33,190 bases of DNA, taken from NCBI GenBank assembly GCA_041082245.1, contig JBDOIE010000010.1, positions 1 to 33,190 on the forward strand, given 5' to 3'. The notes under the pieces were generated by a model. The model was given only the letters and a program-made list of their open reading frames with translations. It ran no database searches and was not told the origin of the DNA. Made by a program: the position numbers and the translations under genes. The DNA comes from DAOTVY01 sp041082245 (lineage in GTDB: Bacteria > Chloroflexota > Chloroflexia > DTKN01). This document shows, piece by piece, positions 14,518-22,522 of the stretch (position 1 is its first letter; every line of letters begins with the position of its first letter).

Positions 14518-14540
14518 CTCCAGCCATCCTTTGCCCGGCT

Positions 14541-16559
14541 TCAGGCCCGCAGGGCGTAAACCTTGTGGTCGAGCGAGCCGATGTAGACGACGTTTTCGAC
14601 CACGGCAGGCGAGCCAGGGACGGCGGCACCGGTCGCAAACGACCAGCTTTCCCGACCCGTGTCGGCGTCCAGGCAGTAGACGCGCCCGTTGCCGGCCCCG
14701 AAGTACACCCTTCCGCCGCTCACCTGAGGGGAGGAAGTCACGAAACTCCCGGCGTCGAACTTCCAGAGCAAGCGACCGTTGCGCGCGTCCAGGCAGTAGA
14801 GGTTCCCGTCGGCAGAGCCGATGTATACGCGACCACCGTAGATGCAGGGAGAAGAGGTCACCCGGTTGCCCGTGCGGTACTTCCAGGTTATCCAGCCGCT
14901 GCGCTCATCGAGCGCATAGACGTGGCCGTCCCAGGAGCCCACGTAAACCAGCCCCTCGAAGACGGCCGGCGAGGAGACTACCGCCTGGCCGGTGCGGCAT
15001 TTCCAGAGCTGCTCTCCGCGCAGCGCGTCGATCCCGTAGACATGCCCATCGCTGGAGCCGATGTACACGCTTCCGCCGCTCAGAGCCGCCGAGGAGCGCA
15101 CCTGCCCCCACGTGCGGTACGCCCAGAGCACCTCGCCCCGCCGCAGGTCCACGGCATACACGTTCTGGTCGTCCGACCCCACATAGACGGTGTCCCGAAG
15201 CACCCGGGGCGAGGAGCGGATCGGCCCTGCCGTGCGCACTGTCCACTGCACCGCCCCCGACTGGGCGTTGAGCGCATAGAGCGTGCCGTCCTCCGAGCCG
15301 AATACGATCAGGCGCTCCCAAGCGCAGGCGCTCGAACAGATCCCCTTCTGTGTCGGGAATTTCCAGAGAAATTTGCCACTATTTGCATCCAGTGCGTACA
15401 AGTTATGATCATAGGCGCCGATGTACACGACCCCGTTATACACCAGCGGGGAGGCACGGACTTCTTCCTCGCACACAAAAGCCCACAGGACCCGTTCCCC
15501 GGCGTCGGCCCCCGGTGCCTGTCGGCGCTCGCCGCGCAGCCCTTGCAGGTCCAGATGCGCGAGGTCCAGCAGCGCGGCGCGCATCTCGGCTGCCGAAGAC
15601 CAGCGCTGTCGTACGTCGTACTCGAGCGCTTTCATGATGACCGCTTCCAGCGCCGCGGATACCTTCGGGTTCAGCGCCCTTACCGGGCGTTCGTGGAAGG
15701 TAAAAGGGGTCTCCAGGCGGGGGTCGCACTTGGTCAGGAGGTGGTGCATGGTCGCCCCCAGCGCGTAGATATCGCCGCGCGGCTCGGCGATCCCGCGGTA
15801 TTGCTCCGGCGGCGAGTAGCCTTCCGTGCCGATCATCGTGCCTTTGCGGTCCGCTTCGAAGATCCGGGCGATCCCAAAGTCGATGAGTACCACACGATCG
15901 TCGGGGGTAACCATCACGTTCGAGGGCTTCATATCGCGGAAGATGATCGGCTCCGGGCGGTGGTTGTGCAGGTAGGAAAGGACATCGCAGATCTGGATCG
16001 CCCAGCGTACGACCTGCTCCTCTTCGAGCGGCCCGGGCGAGGCCTCGAGGATATCCTCTAGGTTCTTCCCCTCGATGAATTCCAGCACGAGGTAGATGCG
16101 GCCGCCCTCGACGAAGTAGTCGTAGATCTTCGGGATGGCCGGGTGGTTCAGGGTAGCCAGCAGGCTGGCCTCGCGTTCGAAGTTCTTCCAGGTGATCGAG
16201 CGTGTCTGGGTATCGGGGGAACGGTCGATCATCTCCTTGATCGCGCAGGGGCGGTAGACGTTGCGGAAACGCAGGTCGCGGCCCTTGTAGACGACGCTCA
16301 TTCCGCCGATTCCCAGGATCGTCTCGATCTCGTAGCGCTCCTGAAGGACGCTCCCGATCGGAAGGCTGGGAAGGCGCACCTCCTCGGCTGCAGCGGGGGG
16401 CGCAGCCGGCCCTGCTGCCGCCGTCGCAGGTTGCGCGGTCTCCTGCGCTTGTTCTCCGACCAGGCGCGTGGCCGCACCCTCTTCGCGCGGCGTGGGCGGC
16501 TGAGGCTCTTCTTCCGGACGGGGAGCTTGTCCCACCCCGATCTTCTTGATCAACCCCAT
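14541..16559 (-). CDS. Ser/Thr protein kinase with C-terminal PQQ beta-propeller
   Basis: 672 residues. Residues 1-65 are a Pro/Ala/Glu-rich lead. The Hanks-type kinase domain spans about 72-335: Gly loop GIGGMSVVYKG (83-93), K108 in AIKEM, catalytic loop FRDMKPSN (207-214, with Phe in place of the usual His of HRD), D227 in DFG, and GYSPPEQY as the activation-segment end. Residues 357-672 hold eight ~40-residue PQQ-type repeats of the form VYIGSxDGxVYALDxxxG, probably one eight-bladed propeller. No transmembrane segment links the two, so the propeller seems cytoplasmic, unlike the usual external sensor. The ATG at 16559 lies 4 bp after the amrB stop codon. The PP2C gene follows. Confidence 0.92.
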   Translation of the reverse strand: MGLIKKIGVGQAPRPEEEPQPPTPREEGAATRLVGEQAQETAQPATAAAGPAAPPAAAEEVRLPSLPIGSVLQERYEIETILGIGGMSVVYKGRDLRFRNVYRPCAIKEMIDRSPDTQTRSITWKNFEREASLLATLNHPAIPKIYDYFVEGGRIYLVLEFIEGKNLEDILEASPGPLEEEQVVRWAIQICDVLSYLHNHRPEPIIFRDMKPSNVMVTPDDRVVLIDFGIARIFEADRKGTMIGTEGYSPPEQYRGIAEPRGDIYALGATMHHLLTKCDPRLETPFTFHERPVRALNPKVSAALEAVIMKALEYDVRQRWSSAAEMRAALLDLAHLDLQGLRGERRQAPGADAGERVLWAFVCEEEVRASPLVYNGVVYIGAYDHNLYALDANSGKFLWKFPTQKGICSSACAWERLIVFGSEDGTLYALNAQSGAVQWTVRTAGPIRSSPRVLRDTVYVGSDDQNVYAVDLRRGEVLWAYRTWGQVRSSAALSGGSVYIGSSDGHVYGIDALRGEQLWKCRTGQAVVSSPAVFEGLVYVGSWDGHVYALDERSGWITWKYRTGNRVTSSPCIYGGRVYIGSADGNLYCLDARNGRLLWKFDAGSFVTSSPQVSGGRVYFGAGNGRVYCLDADTGRESWSFATGAAVPGSPAVVENVVYIGSLDHKVYALRA

Positions 16560-16563
16560 CGCG

Positions 16564-17403
16564 TCACCCCTGAGGTCGTTCCGACGGCGCCACGAGTGCC
16601 GCGGCGGCGTATCCGACCACATAGCCATGCCGTTGTCCAGTGACATCTCCGGAGTTCGTCGCGTGCAGCACCAGCACTCGCTCCGCCCCCCATCGTCGGC
16701 CCAGGAGGAGCACGGTGGTGATCGCCCCGTATCCGCATGCTCCGTGGCTGCGCGCGGCCATCTCCCAGAACCGTCGGGCATCCCCGCTCTCCAGGGCAGC
16801 CAGGGTCTGGGCGTCGGTCGCCCTGACCCGTTCGTAGCTGTACTCGTGGCACAGGTCGGAACTGGCTACGAGCAGCGGCCGTTCAGCCCCGAGTACCTCG
16901 TCCAGCGCGGACGCAAGCAGCTGGCAATCTTCCCACGTTTGATCGCGCAGCATCACCGGCACGAGCAGGAATTCGCCCAGCACCCGCTGCAGGAAGGGGA
17001 GCTGGATCTCGAGCGAATGCTCGTGGTCCTCGCGAAGGCGCACGAGAGGCAGGTGCTCTGCAAGGCGCGCCACCGTCGCCTCGTCCACCTCGACCAGCCC
17101 AAGCGGGGTTCCGTAGTAGCGCTTGGCGGTGACCACGAAGCGTCCCGGGTAGTAGTCGTGGCACGGGCTGAGGACCACCACCCGGGGATACCGCTTTCCC
17201 TGGAGCAGGCGGTAGGCGTAGGCCGCGACCTGGCCCGAGTAGACGTACCCGGCGTGCGGCGCCACGAGCCCGACGAGGCGGCCCGGGAGCTCGCGCGAGG
17301 GCACGCGGGCGAGGAAATCGTCCACCATCGCCGCAAGGGAGGCAGCCGTCCCCGGGTACCAGGTGCCGGCGATGGCCGAAGGGCGAACATTGGCTTCCTT
17401 CAT
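16564..17403 (-). CDS. amrB: AmmeMemoRadiSam system protein B (Memo-like)
   Basis: 279 residues, the usual Memo/AmrB length. Typical blocks: RPSAIAGTWYPG (7-18), LVAPHAGYVYSGQVAAYAY (about 46-64), VVLSPCHDYYPGRF (His in place), EDHEHSLEIQLPFL (about 121-134), VASSDLCHEYSY, and HGACGYGAITTVL. Memo is related to extradiol dioxygenases, and bacterial copies are linked to a radical-SAM protein and an AMMECR1 protein in the so-called AmmeMemoRadiSam system of unknown reaction. Here the radical-SAM-like partner is just upstream (see amrS-like) and no AMMECR1 gene is in the window. The ribosome-binding site GGAGGG is about 5 bases before the ATG. Confidence 0.93.
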   Translation of the reverse strand: MKEANVRPSAIAGTWYPGTAASLAAMVDDFLARVPSRELPGRLVGLVAPHAGYVYSGQVAAYAYRLLQGKRYPRVVVLSPCHDYYPGRFVVTAKRYYGTPLGLVEVDEATVARLAEHLPLVRLREDHEHSLEIQLPFLQRVLGEFLLVPVMLRDQTWEDCQLLASALDEVLGAERPLLVASSDLCHEYSYERVRATDAQTLAALESGDARRFWEMAARSHGACGYGAITTVLLLGRRWGAERVLVLHATNSGDVTGQRHGYVVGYAAAALVAPSERPQG

Positions 17404-17446
17404 CTGAACCCTCCATCTCCCGGGGATTCCGGGACCCGCGGCCCGC

Positions 17447-18454
17447 TCACTTGAAGATCGACCGACGCAGGTAGATCTCGTGGCCGCACTGGATGCACTT
17501 TCCCTCCTCGATCCCGGCGATTTTGACGTAGTACTTTCCCTCGCGCCGGATCAGCGTCTGCCCGCAGGAAGGACAACGGGTGTGGCTCAGGCTCTCTTCC
17601 GTCCCGGTCTGTACGTAGACGTAAGCGAGTCCGGCGTCCCGGCCCAGCGTGCGTGCGTGCTCCAGCGCCTCCGCAGATGCCGGGGGAAGCCCCAGTCCCT
17701 CCTTTCGCCAGATATGCCAGGGGGTCTCCGGTCCCAGCTCTTCCAGGATCCAGTCCGCCAGACCGCGCAGCGTCCCCTCGTCGTCGTTCGTGCCGGGCAG
17801 GAGGGGCGTATGGATCTCGAGGTGGACCCGCCATCGCTCGCGGAGGTAGCGGGGGATCGCCGAAACCGTTGTCCACGCGTCCCGGCCGCAGGAACGTTCG
17901 TAGACGCTGCCGGATGCAGCGAGCAATTCCAAAGCGCAGGCATCCAGGTAGGGGCCCAGAAGGTCCACCGCCTCCTGGGCGATGAATCCTTTCGTGATCC
18001 AGAGCGTGAAGAGCCCGTTGGCCCGCGCCATCTTGGCGCAGTCCAGCACGTACTCCATCCAGACGGCCGGCTCGCGGTACCCCCAGGCCATGCCACGGCA
18101 GCGGTGTTCTACCGCGAACGAGGCCGCACGCTCCGGGTCGAGCAACCGCTTGGCCTCAGCCTCGGGGGGCATCTCGGCCGTGAGAGGGCGCGTCCCGCAG
18201 GGCAGGTTGTCTCCCCAGCTCCCCAGGGTCAGGATGATGCTCCCCGGGAAAAGGTGGTACAGTCCCCGGCGCTCGATCGGCTCCACTGCCGCAGCCGCCA
18301 CCCGGCCGTAGTTCCGGCTGTAGAGCACCCCGCCCTGGTTTTCACGTACCCCGCAGCGTCCGGTTTCCCCAGGAGCCAGACGGCAGAACCACGGGCAAAG
18401 GCGGCACAGGACGTTTCCCCCCTCTTCCCGCTCGTAGAGCAGCGCTTCCTGCAT
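17447..18454 (-). CDS. AmrS-like protein with degenerate radical-SAM motif
   Basis: 335 residues from the ATG at 18454, which has GGAGG 6 bases upstream; a longer frame upstream lacks such a site. The protein follows AmrS along its whole length: CRLCPWFCRL and GRCGVREN (C17, C20, C24, C34), EPIERRGLYHLFPGS (58-72), YREPAVWMEYV (126-136), HTPLLPGTNDDEGTLR (215-230), ELGPETPWH (239-247) and a C-terminal zinc ribbon (CPSC at 294-297, CIQC at 320-323). Where AmrS has AGCNLRCKFCQNWEIS, this protein has SWGDNLPCGTRPLTAE (79-94), so only C86 of the CxxxCxxC cluster motif remains. It is therefore probably not a radical-SAM enzyme. It is followed by amrB, the kinase and PP2C. Confidence 0.85.
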   Translation of the reverse strand: MQEALLYEREEGGNVLCRLCPWFCRLAPGETGRCGVRENQGGVLYSRNYGRVAAAAVEPIERRGLYHLFPGSIILTLGSWGDNLPCGTRPLTAEMPPEAEAKRLLDPERAASFAVEHRCRGMAWGYREPAVWMEYVLDCAKMARANGLFTLWITKGFIAQEAVDLLGPYLDACALELLAASGSVYERSCGRDAWTTVSAIPRYLRERWRVHLEIHTPLLPGTNDDEGTLRGLADWILEELGPETPWHIWRKEGLGLPPASAEALEHARTLGRDAGLAYVYVQTGTEESLSHTRCPSCGQTLIRREGKYYVKIAGIEEGKCIQCGHEIYLRRSIFK

Positions 18455-18507
18455 CTCTGCCTCCGTCGATCCGTCCCGCGAAGTAGCGTGTTCCTCACCA
18501 CGTCCGT

Positions 18508-18536
18508 TTGGCAACCCCTGCGGATTGTATTATAAT
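18508..18536 (+). promoter_or_regulatory. lepB promoter
   Basis: TTGGCA (18508-18513), 17-base spacer, TATAAT (18531-18536). The same AT-rich stretch reads TATAAT and TACAAT on the other strand and could also serve the divergent AmrS-like operon, but I see no matching -35 there. Confidence 0.75.
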
Positions 18537-18567
18537 GGCCTTACAAACGGCCGGTATGCGAGGGACA

Positions 18568-19248
18568 ATGACCGAAGACCGCGATTCCATCCAGTTTCAG
18601 CCCGGTCCGGAGACGCCTTCGTCCCATGGGCAGGCTCCGGGCGCCCTGCTGCGCGAGATGCTGGAGACGCTCCTTTTTGCGTTGCTCATCTTCTTCCTGG
18701 TGCGCAGCCTGGTGCAGAACTTCAAGGTGGAAGGGAGCAGCATGGAGCCCAACCTTCACACCGGGCAGTACATCATCGTGAACCGTATCGTCTACTTCCA
18801 CGTCGACCTGAACGCTTTTCGGCGCCTGCTTCCCGGGGGCCAGGACCTGGAGCCCCGGCTGGCCTACCTGTTCCGGATGCCGCGGCGCGGCGATATCGTG
18901 GTGTTCGAGTACCCCCGCGATACCAGCCGCGATTTCATCAAGCGCGTGATCGGCCTCCCCGGAGAAGTCGTAGAGATCCGCAACGGCCAGGTCTACATCA
19001 ACGGGATTCCCCTTCAGGAGCCGTATCTGCCCGATACGGTCCGTGCCCACATGGCCGATATGCCGCCCACCGTTGTCCCCCCGAACGCCGTTTTTGTCAT
19101 GGGAGACAACCGGGGCAACAGCAGCGACTCTCGCAGCTGGGGCCCGTTGCCGCTGAACCGTATCGTCGGCCAGGCCTGGTTCACCTACTGGCCGTCGCGC
19201 TACTGGGGCGCTATTCCCCGCGTGGAGCCGATCCTGGCCGCGCCATAG
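18568..19248 (+). CDS. lepB: Signal peptidase I
   Basis: Membrane-bound serine protease that removes signal peptides from exported proteins. 226 residues from the ATG at 18568, which has GAGGG close upstream; an ATG four codons earlier is possible. One transmembrane helix at about residues 30-50 is followed by the catalytic Ser in GSSMEPNL (S58) and the catalytic Lys in RDFIKRVIGLPGE (K125). The box VFVMGDNRGNSSDSRSWG gives the family's GDNRxxSxDSR. Complete and typical. It has its own promoter. Confidence 0.95.
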   Translation: MTEDRDSIQFQPGPETPSSHGQAPGALLREMLETLLFALLIFFLVRSLVQNFKVEGSSMEPNLHTGQYIIVNRIVYFHVDLNAFRRLLPGGQDLEPRLAYLFRMPRRGDIVVFEYPRDTSRDFIKRVIGLPGEVVEIRNGQVYINGIPLQEPYLPDTVRAHMADMPPTVVPPNAVFVMGDNRGNSSDSRSWGPLPLNRIVGQAWFTYWPSRYWGAIPRVEPILAAP

Positions 19249-19347
19249 CGATGGTCCGGTCGACGAGCCCGTCGTGCCCCAGATGTGCCGTAGATGCTAC
19301 CGGGGGCATTATAGCCGTTCGGCGCTTTTCCTGTCAAGGAGGACGGT

Positions 19348-20019
19348 TTGCACTCCAGCGAGCGCGCGCGGAAAGCAGGCGCCCCGGCCACGGATGAAAA
19401 CCGGCTCGGAGGGGCGGTAACCACCGGGCAAAACGCATCGCCGGCCACGGAACGGCCGGCCGGGATCGCCGTGCTCTACCTGCTGGGCCTGATCGCGGCC
19501 ATCGCCTGGGCCGCCTGGGGCTATTTCCTCTTCGTCTTCGATATCGGCTCGAGCGCGGCAAACGACCCCTGGCGGATCGCCTACTATGCCCTGATCCTCC
19601 TCGCGCCGGCGATTACCTTTACCCCTATTGCCCTTCGTTTCCGGTGGCCGTGGTTTGTCCCTTATGCCATCGTCGCCTGGGCCGCCTGGGGGTACTTGCT
19701 GGCCTTCGTGCGCCCGGCGCCGGAGATCCTGATGGGCGAACGCTCGCCGCTTTCTGTCTGGTACTTTTTCCTGGCGCTGTTCGCGGTGTGTGCAAGCGTG
19801 CTGGCGCCCCTCGCCCACTGGATCGGGCTCCGCTTCCTCGTATCCCGCGCCCACCGCCACGACTGGGTGCGGGCCTGGCGAGAAGCGCTGCTCCTTTCCC
19901 TTTACCTGGCGGGCCTGGCTCTGGGCCGGAGCCTGGGGTTGCTCACCTGGCCCATCGCCCTCCTGAGCCTGCTCCTCCTGGTGCTCCTGGAAGCGCTGTT
20001 CCTGGCCCGAAAAGGGTAA
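19348..20019 (+). CDS. Multi-pass membrane protein, unknown
   Basis: 223 residues from a TTG start (19348) with AAGGAGG just upstream (19337-19343). The first ~38 residues are polar; five or six hydrophobic segments follow (about 39-63, 75-92, 98-118, 133-155, 170-190, 193-217). Two segments share the words AIAWAAWGYFL and AIVAWAAWGYLL, which suggests an internal duplication. I recognise no family. It is 99 bp downstream of lepB with no clear promoter, so it may be co-transcribed with it. It ends 1 bp from the convergent 20021 gene. Confidence 0.7.
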   Translation: MHSSERARKAGAPATDENRLGGAVTTGQNASPATERPAGIAVLYLLGLIAAIAWAAWGYFLFVFDIGSSAANDPWRIAYYALILLAPAITFTPIALRFRWPWFVPYAIVAWAAWGYLLAFVRPAPEILMGERSPLSVWYFFLALFAVCASVLAPLAHWIGLRFLVSRAHRHDWVRAWREALLLSLYLAGLALGRSLGLLTWPIALLSLLLLVLLEALFLARKG

Positions 20020-20020
20020 C

Positions 20021-20290
20021 CTAAGGCCGCGGGAGCATTTCGCCCCGGCCGCGCAGTTCGTACGCCCCGCGCAGCATCTCCCGCAGGTCCTCGTCGGTGA
20101 TCAGGAAGGTGTCGAACTGCGGCACAGGCCGTGGACGGCCGGTACGGGGAGAAGCGCGGCCCTGGAAGATTAGCCCTTCCTCCGTCTCCAGGATGCGGAT
20201 GTCCTGATACTTGTGTTCGTCGATAAAGCGCCCCAGCGCTCGCAGCACGTCCTGGTAGTCGGTGGCGGACAACCCTTCGAAGAGCTTCAT
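20021..20290 (-). CDS. Small conserved-type protein, paralogue B
   Basis: 89 residues. The first half (KLFEGLSATDYQDVLRALGR..., residues 2-47) parallels its upstream neighbour: YQDVLRALGRFIDEHKYQDI against YENLLRAIGRFCDEEHMDEI, then E..EGLIFQG against D.GLVLQG. The C-terminal half differs. Its ATG overlaps the stop of the upstream paralogue by 4 bp, so the two are translationally coupled. No known domain is recognised. It is the last gene of the long leftward run. Confidence 0.75.
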   Translation of the reverse strand: MKLFEGLSATDYQDVLRALGRFIDEHKYQDIRILETEEGLIFQGRASPRTGRPRPVPQFDTFLITDEDLREMLRGAYELRGRGEMLPRP

Positions 20291-20568
20291 CTTGCCCCCT
20301 CCTCGGCCTTCTGGGCCAGCGGTATCCCCCGCAGCCGCTTTCGTTTCTGGATCGCCTCCGCCAGTTCGGCGAAGCTCCACGAATAGGTCACGTGTCGCCG
20401 GTAATAGCCCTCGGCGGTCTCTTCGGCCTCCAGTCCCTGCAGCACCAGCCCTCGATCGAACTCGATCACCGCGATCTCGTCCATATGTTCCTCGTCGCAG
20501 AACCGGCCGATCGCGCGTAGCAGGTTCTCGTAGCCAACCCGATGCTTCAGCAGCTGCGTGTTCTCCAT
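20287..20568 (-). CDS. Small conserved-type protein, paralogue A
   Basis: 93 residues. It shares its first half with the next gene (see paralogue B), pointing to a tandem duplication. The second half is basic and helical (ELAEAIQKRKRLRG). The ribosome-binding site GGGGAGGTGA overlaps the selB stop codon, so it is translated right after selB. No known domain is recognised. The pattern looks like a small alpha/beta domain of about 45 residues followed by a variable tail. Confidence 0.75.
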   Translation of the reverse strand: MENTQLLKHRVGYENLLRAIGRFCDEEHMDEIAVIEFDRGLVLQGLEAEETAEGYYRRHVTYSWSFAELAEAIQKRKRLRGIPLAQKAEEGAR

Positions 20569-20571
20569 CGG

Positions 20572-22509
20572 TCACCTCCCCTGAGATACCCCGGCTTCCT
20601 GCGGCGGTTCCCCAGGCATCCGGTCCCCTTGGTAACGTACACGCTCATCCCCGACCCGCCGCGTCAGCTTGCGCCGATCCATATCCTCGAGGAGCGCCAG
20701 CGCGAACTTGCGGCTCGTCTGGAAGAGGTCCCGCACCTGCGCGACGGTGACCGGGCCGGAGCGGTCGATTTCCTCCAGGACCCGGCGCACCATTTCCGCA
20801 TACGTTTCGGAAAGAAAGATCACCTCCGGGGTCAGACGTACGATCCTTCCCTCCTCCACCAGGGCGTCGAGCACTGCGGGGTCGATCCCCCATTCCGGCC
20901 GCGGAGGCGGAGCATAGGGGTTACGGCGCAGCATCCGTTCCAGCCGGTCGATCTGGGCCTGCTGCTCCGGCGTAAAGGTACGTCGGAAGCCAGCGCGGCG
21001 CACGACGGCTCCGTCCACGACGAGCGTTCCCTGGGCCTCGGCCCAGGCGAGGAAATCGTTCATCGCGCGCGCCTCCAGCCGCAACTGGCTCTTGATCTCC
21101 TCCTTGGGCATCCCGCCCCGCAGCGGATAGCGCCGGTGGTAGTCATCCAGCAGGGCAAGGATCCGGCGGTGGAGCCGCTCGGCCTCCTCCTGGGTGAGGA
21201 GAAGGGTTGCCGGTGTCAGCTCCTCCGTGGGCGGCACGAGCGCCACGATGCGGCCCGCCCGGCGCAGTTCCTGCAGCGTAGCCAGCGCCTCTGCCTGGGG
21301 CAGGCCGGCCGCCTCGACGACCGCGGAGACGGGCCGTGCTGCGCCCTGGCAGGCCTGGTAGAGGAGGTCCTCCGGCCGGCCGCGCGCGAGCGCTTCCAGG
21401 GCGGCGATCGTCGCGGGGTGGAAGCGGCGCAACCGACCGGGATGCGTCTCCACCACCACCCCGCCGCCTACCGTCATCCCGGGCGAGGGCCAGCGCACGA
21501 TGAACCGGTCTCCCCGCACCGCAGCAACCGGCTCTTCCAGCCGCAGGAGGGCCCAACCGACCTCGCCCGGCTCCAGCGCTTCTTTTTCGAGCACCGTCAC
21601 CCGCACCCGGCGTTCCGCCGAGCCGAGAAAGAGGTCGAGCGTGCCGTCCTGCCGCACGGGGAAGGGCGCCCCGGGAAGGAGGCGCAGGCGCACCGCGAGC
21701 CGCGTTGTCGGCTCGAGCCATCCGGGGGTGGTCAGGACATCCCCGCGCTGGAGGTCGTCGACCGCGATCCCCGCCAGGTTCACCGCTGTGCGCCACCCAG
21801 GCGCCGCCACATCCACCTTCTTCTTGTGCGTCTGCAGCCCGCGGATGCGCCCGTGGAGCCCGCGCGGGAGGATCTCCACTTCCTGACCCACTTCGAGAGA
21901 ACCGTCCTGCAGCGTGCCTGTGACCACGGTACCGAAGCCGGCGATGGTAAAGGCCCGGTCGATCGGAAGGCGCGGCCGGCCGTGGTCTGGCCGCGGGCGC
22001 GCCTCATCCAGCACCCGGTCCAGCGCCTCCACCAGGGCTTCCAGCCCCTGCCGGGTGCGGGCCGAGACTGGAACGACCGGCGCCCCTTCCAGGGAGGTGC
22101 CCTTCAGCCGCTCTCGGACCTCGTCCATCACGAGTTCGAGCCATTCGGGGTCGTTGACCAGGTCCACCTTGGTGATCGCCACCACGCCCCGGGGGATCTC
22201 CAGGAGTTCCAGGATGTCCAGGTGCTCACGCGTCTGGGGCATGATCCCCTCGTCGGCGGCGACGACGAGCAGCGCCGCATCGATCCCCCCGACGCCGGCC
22301 AGCATATTCTTGATAAAGCGCTCGTGCCCCGGGACGTCGACGATGCTCACCTCCCGTCCGCTGGGAAGCGTGAGCCAGGCGAACCCCAGGTCGATCGTCA
22401 TCTCCCGCAGTTGCTCTTCGATCAGCCGGTCGGGGTTGATCCCGGTCAGGGCTTCCACGAGCGTCGATTTGCCGTGATCCACATGGCCGGCCGTACCGAT
22501 GACGAACAC
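20572..22509 (-). CDS. selB: Selenocysteine-specific elongation factor SelB
   Basis: SelB is an EF-Tu-like GTPase that brings Sec-tRNA(Sec) to UGA codons that carry a SECIS element. 645 residues, the usual length. It starts FVIGTAGHVDHGKSTLVEALTG (P-loop GHVDHGKS, residues 8-15), then DRLIEEQLREMTIDLGFA, DVPGHERFIKNMLAG, and TKVDLV. EF-Tu-like domains 2 and 3 follow, then a C-terminal half of winged-helix repeats that bind SECIS RNA. The GTG start (22509) has GGAGGG 6 bases upstream and fits the family start. No selA, selC or selD is in the window, and no gene here reads through a UGA that I can see. Presence implies the host makes selenoproteins. Confidence 0.93.
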   Translation of the reverse strand: MFVIGTAGHVDHGKSTLVEALTGINPDRLIEEQLREMTIDLGFAWLTLPSGREVSIVDVPGHERFIKNMLAGVGGIDAALLVVAADEGIMPQTREHLDILELLEIPRGVVAITKVDLVNDPEWLELVMDEVRERLKGTSLEGAPVVPVSARTRQGLEALVEALDRVLDEARPRPDHGRPRLPIDRAFTIAGFGTVVTGTLQDGSLEVGQEVEILPRGLHGRIRGLQTHKKKVDVAAPGWRTAVNLAGIAVDDLQRGDVLTTPGWLEPTTRLAVRLRLLPGAPFPVRQDGTLDLFLGSAERRVRVTVLEKEALEPGEVGWALLRLEEPVAAVRGDRFIVRWPSPGMTVGGGVVVETHPGRLRRFHPATIAALEALARGRPEDLLYQACQGAARPVSAVVEAAGLPQAEALATLQELRRAGRIVALVPPTEELTPATLLLTQEEAERLHRRILALLDDYHRRYPLRGGMPKEEIKSQLRLEARAMNDFLAWAEAQGTLVVDGAVVRRAGFRRTFTPEQQAQIDRLERMLRRNPYAPPPRPEWGIDPAVLDALVEEGRIVRLTPEVIFLSETYAEMVRRVLEEIDRSGPVTVAQVRDLFQTSRKFALALLEDMDRRKLTRRVGDERVRYQGDRMPGEPPQEAGVSQGR

Positions 22510-22522
22510 GCTGTTCCCTCCG

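Noticed and set aside
14126..16061. Long forward frames over the PP2C and kinase genes
   Set aside because: Codon-position shadows; the reverse strand encodes intact PP2C and kinase motifs.
18335..18352. Another parS-like word (TTTTCACGTACC)
   Set aside because: Only the core TTTCACGT half matches; the right arm is wrong and it lies inside the AmrS-like coding region.
19305..19320. TATAAT-like box on the minus strand between lepB and the membrane protein
   Set aside because: No leftward gene follows it and no -35 box matches; probably chance.
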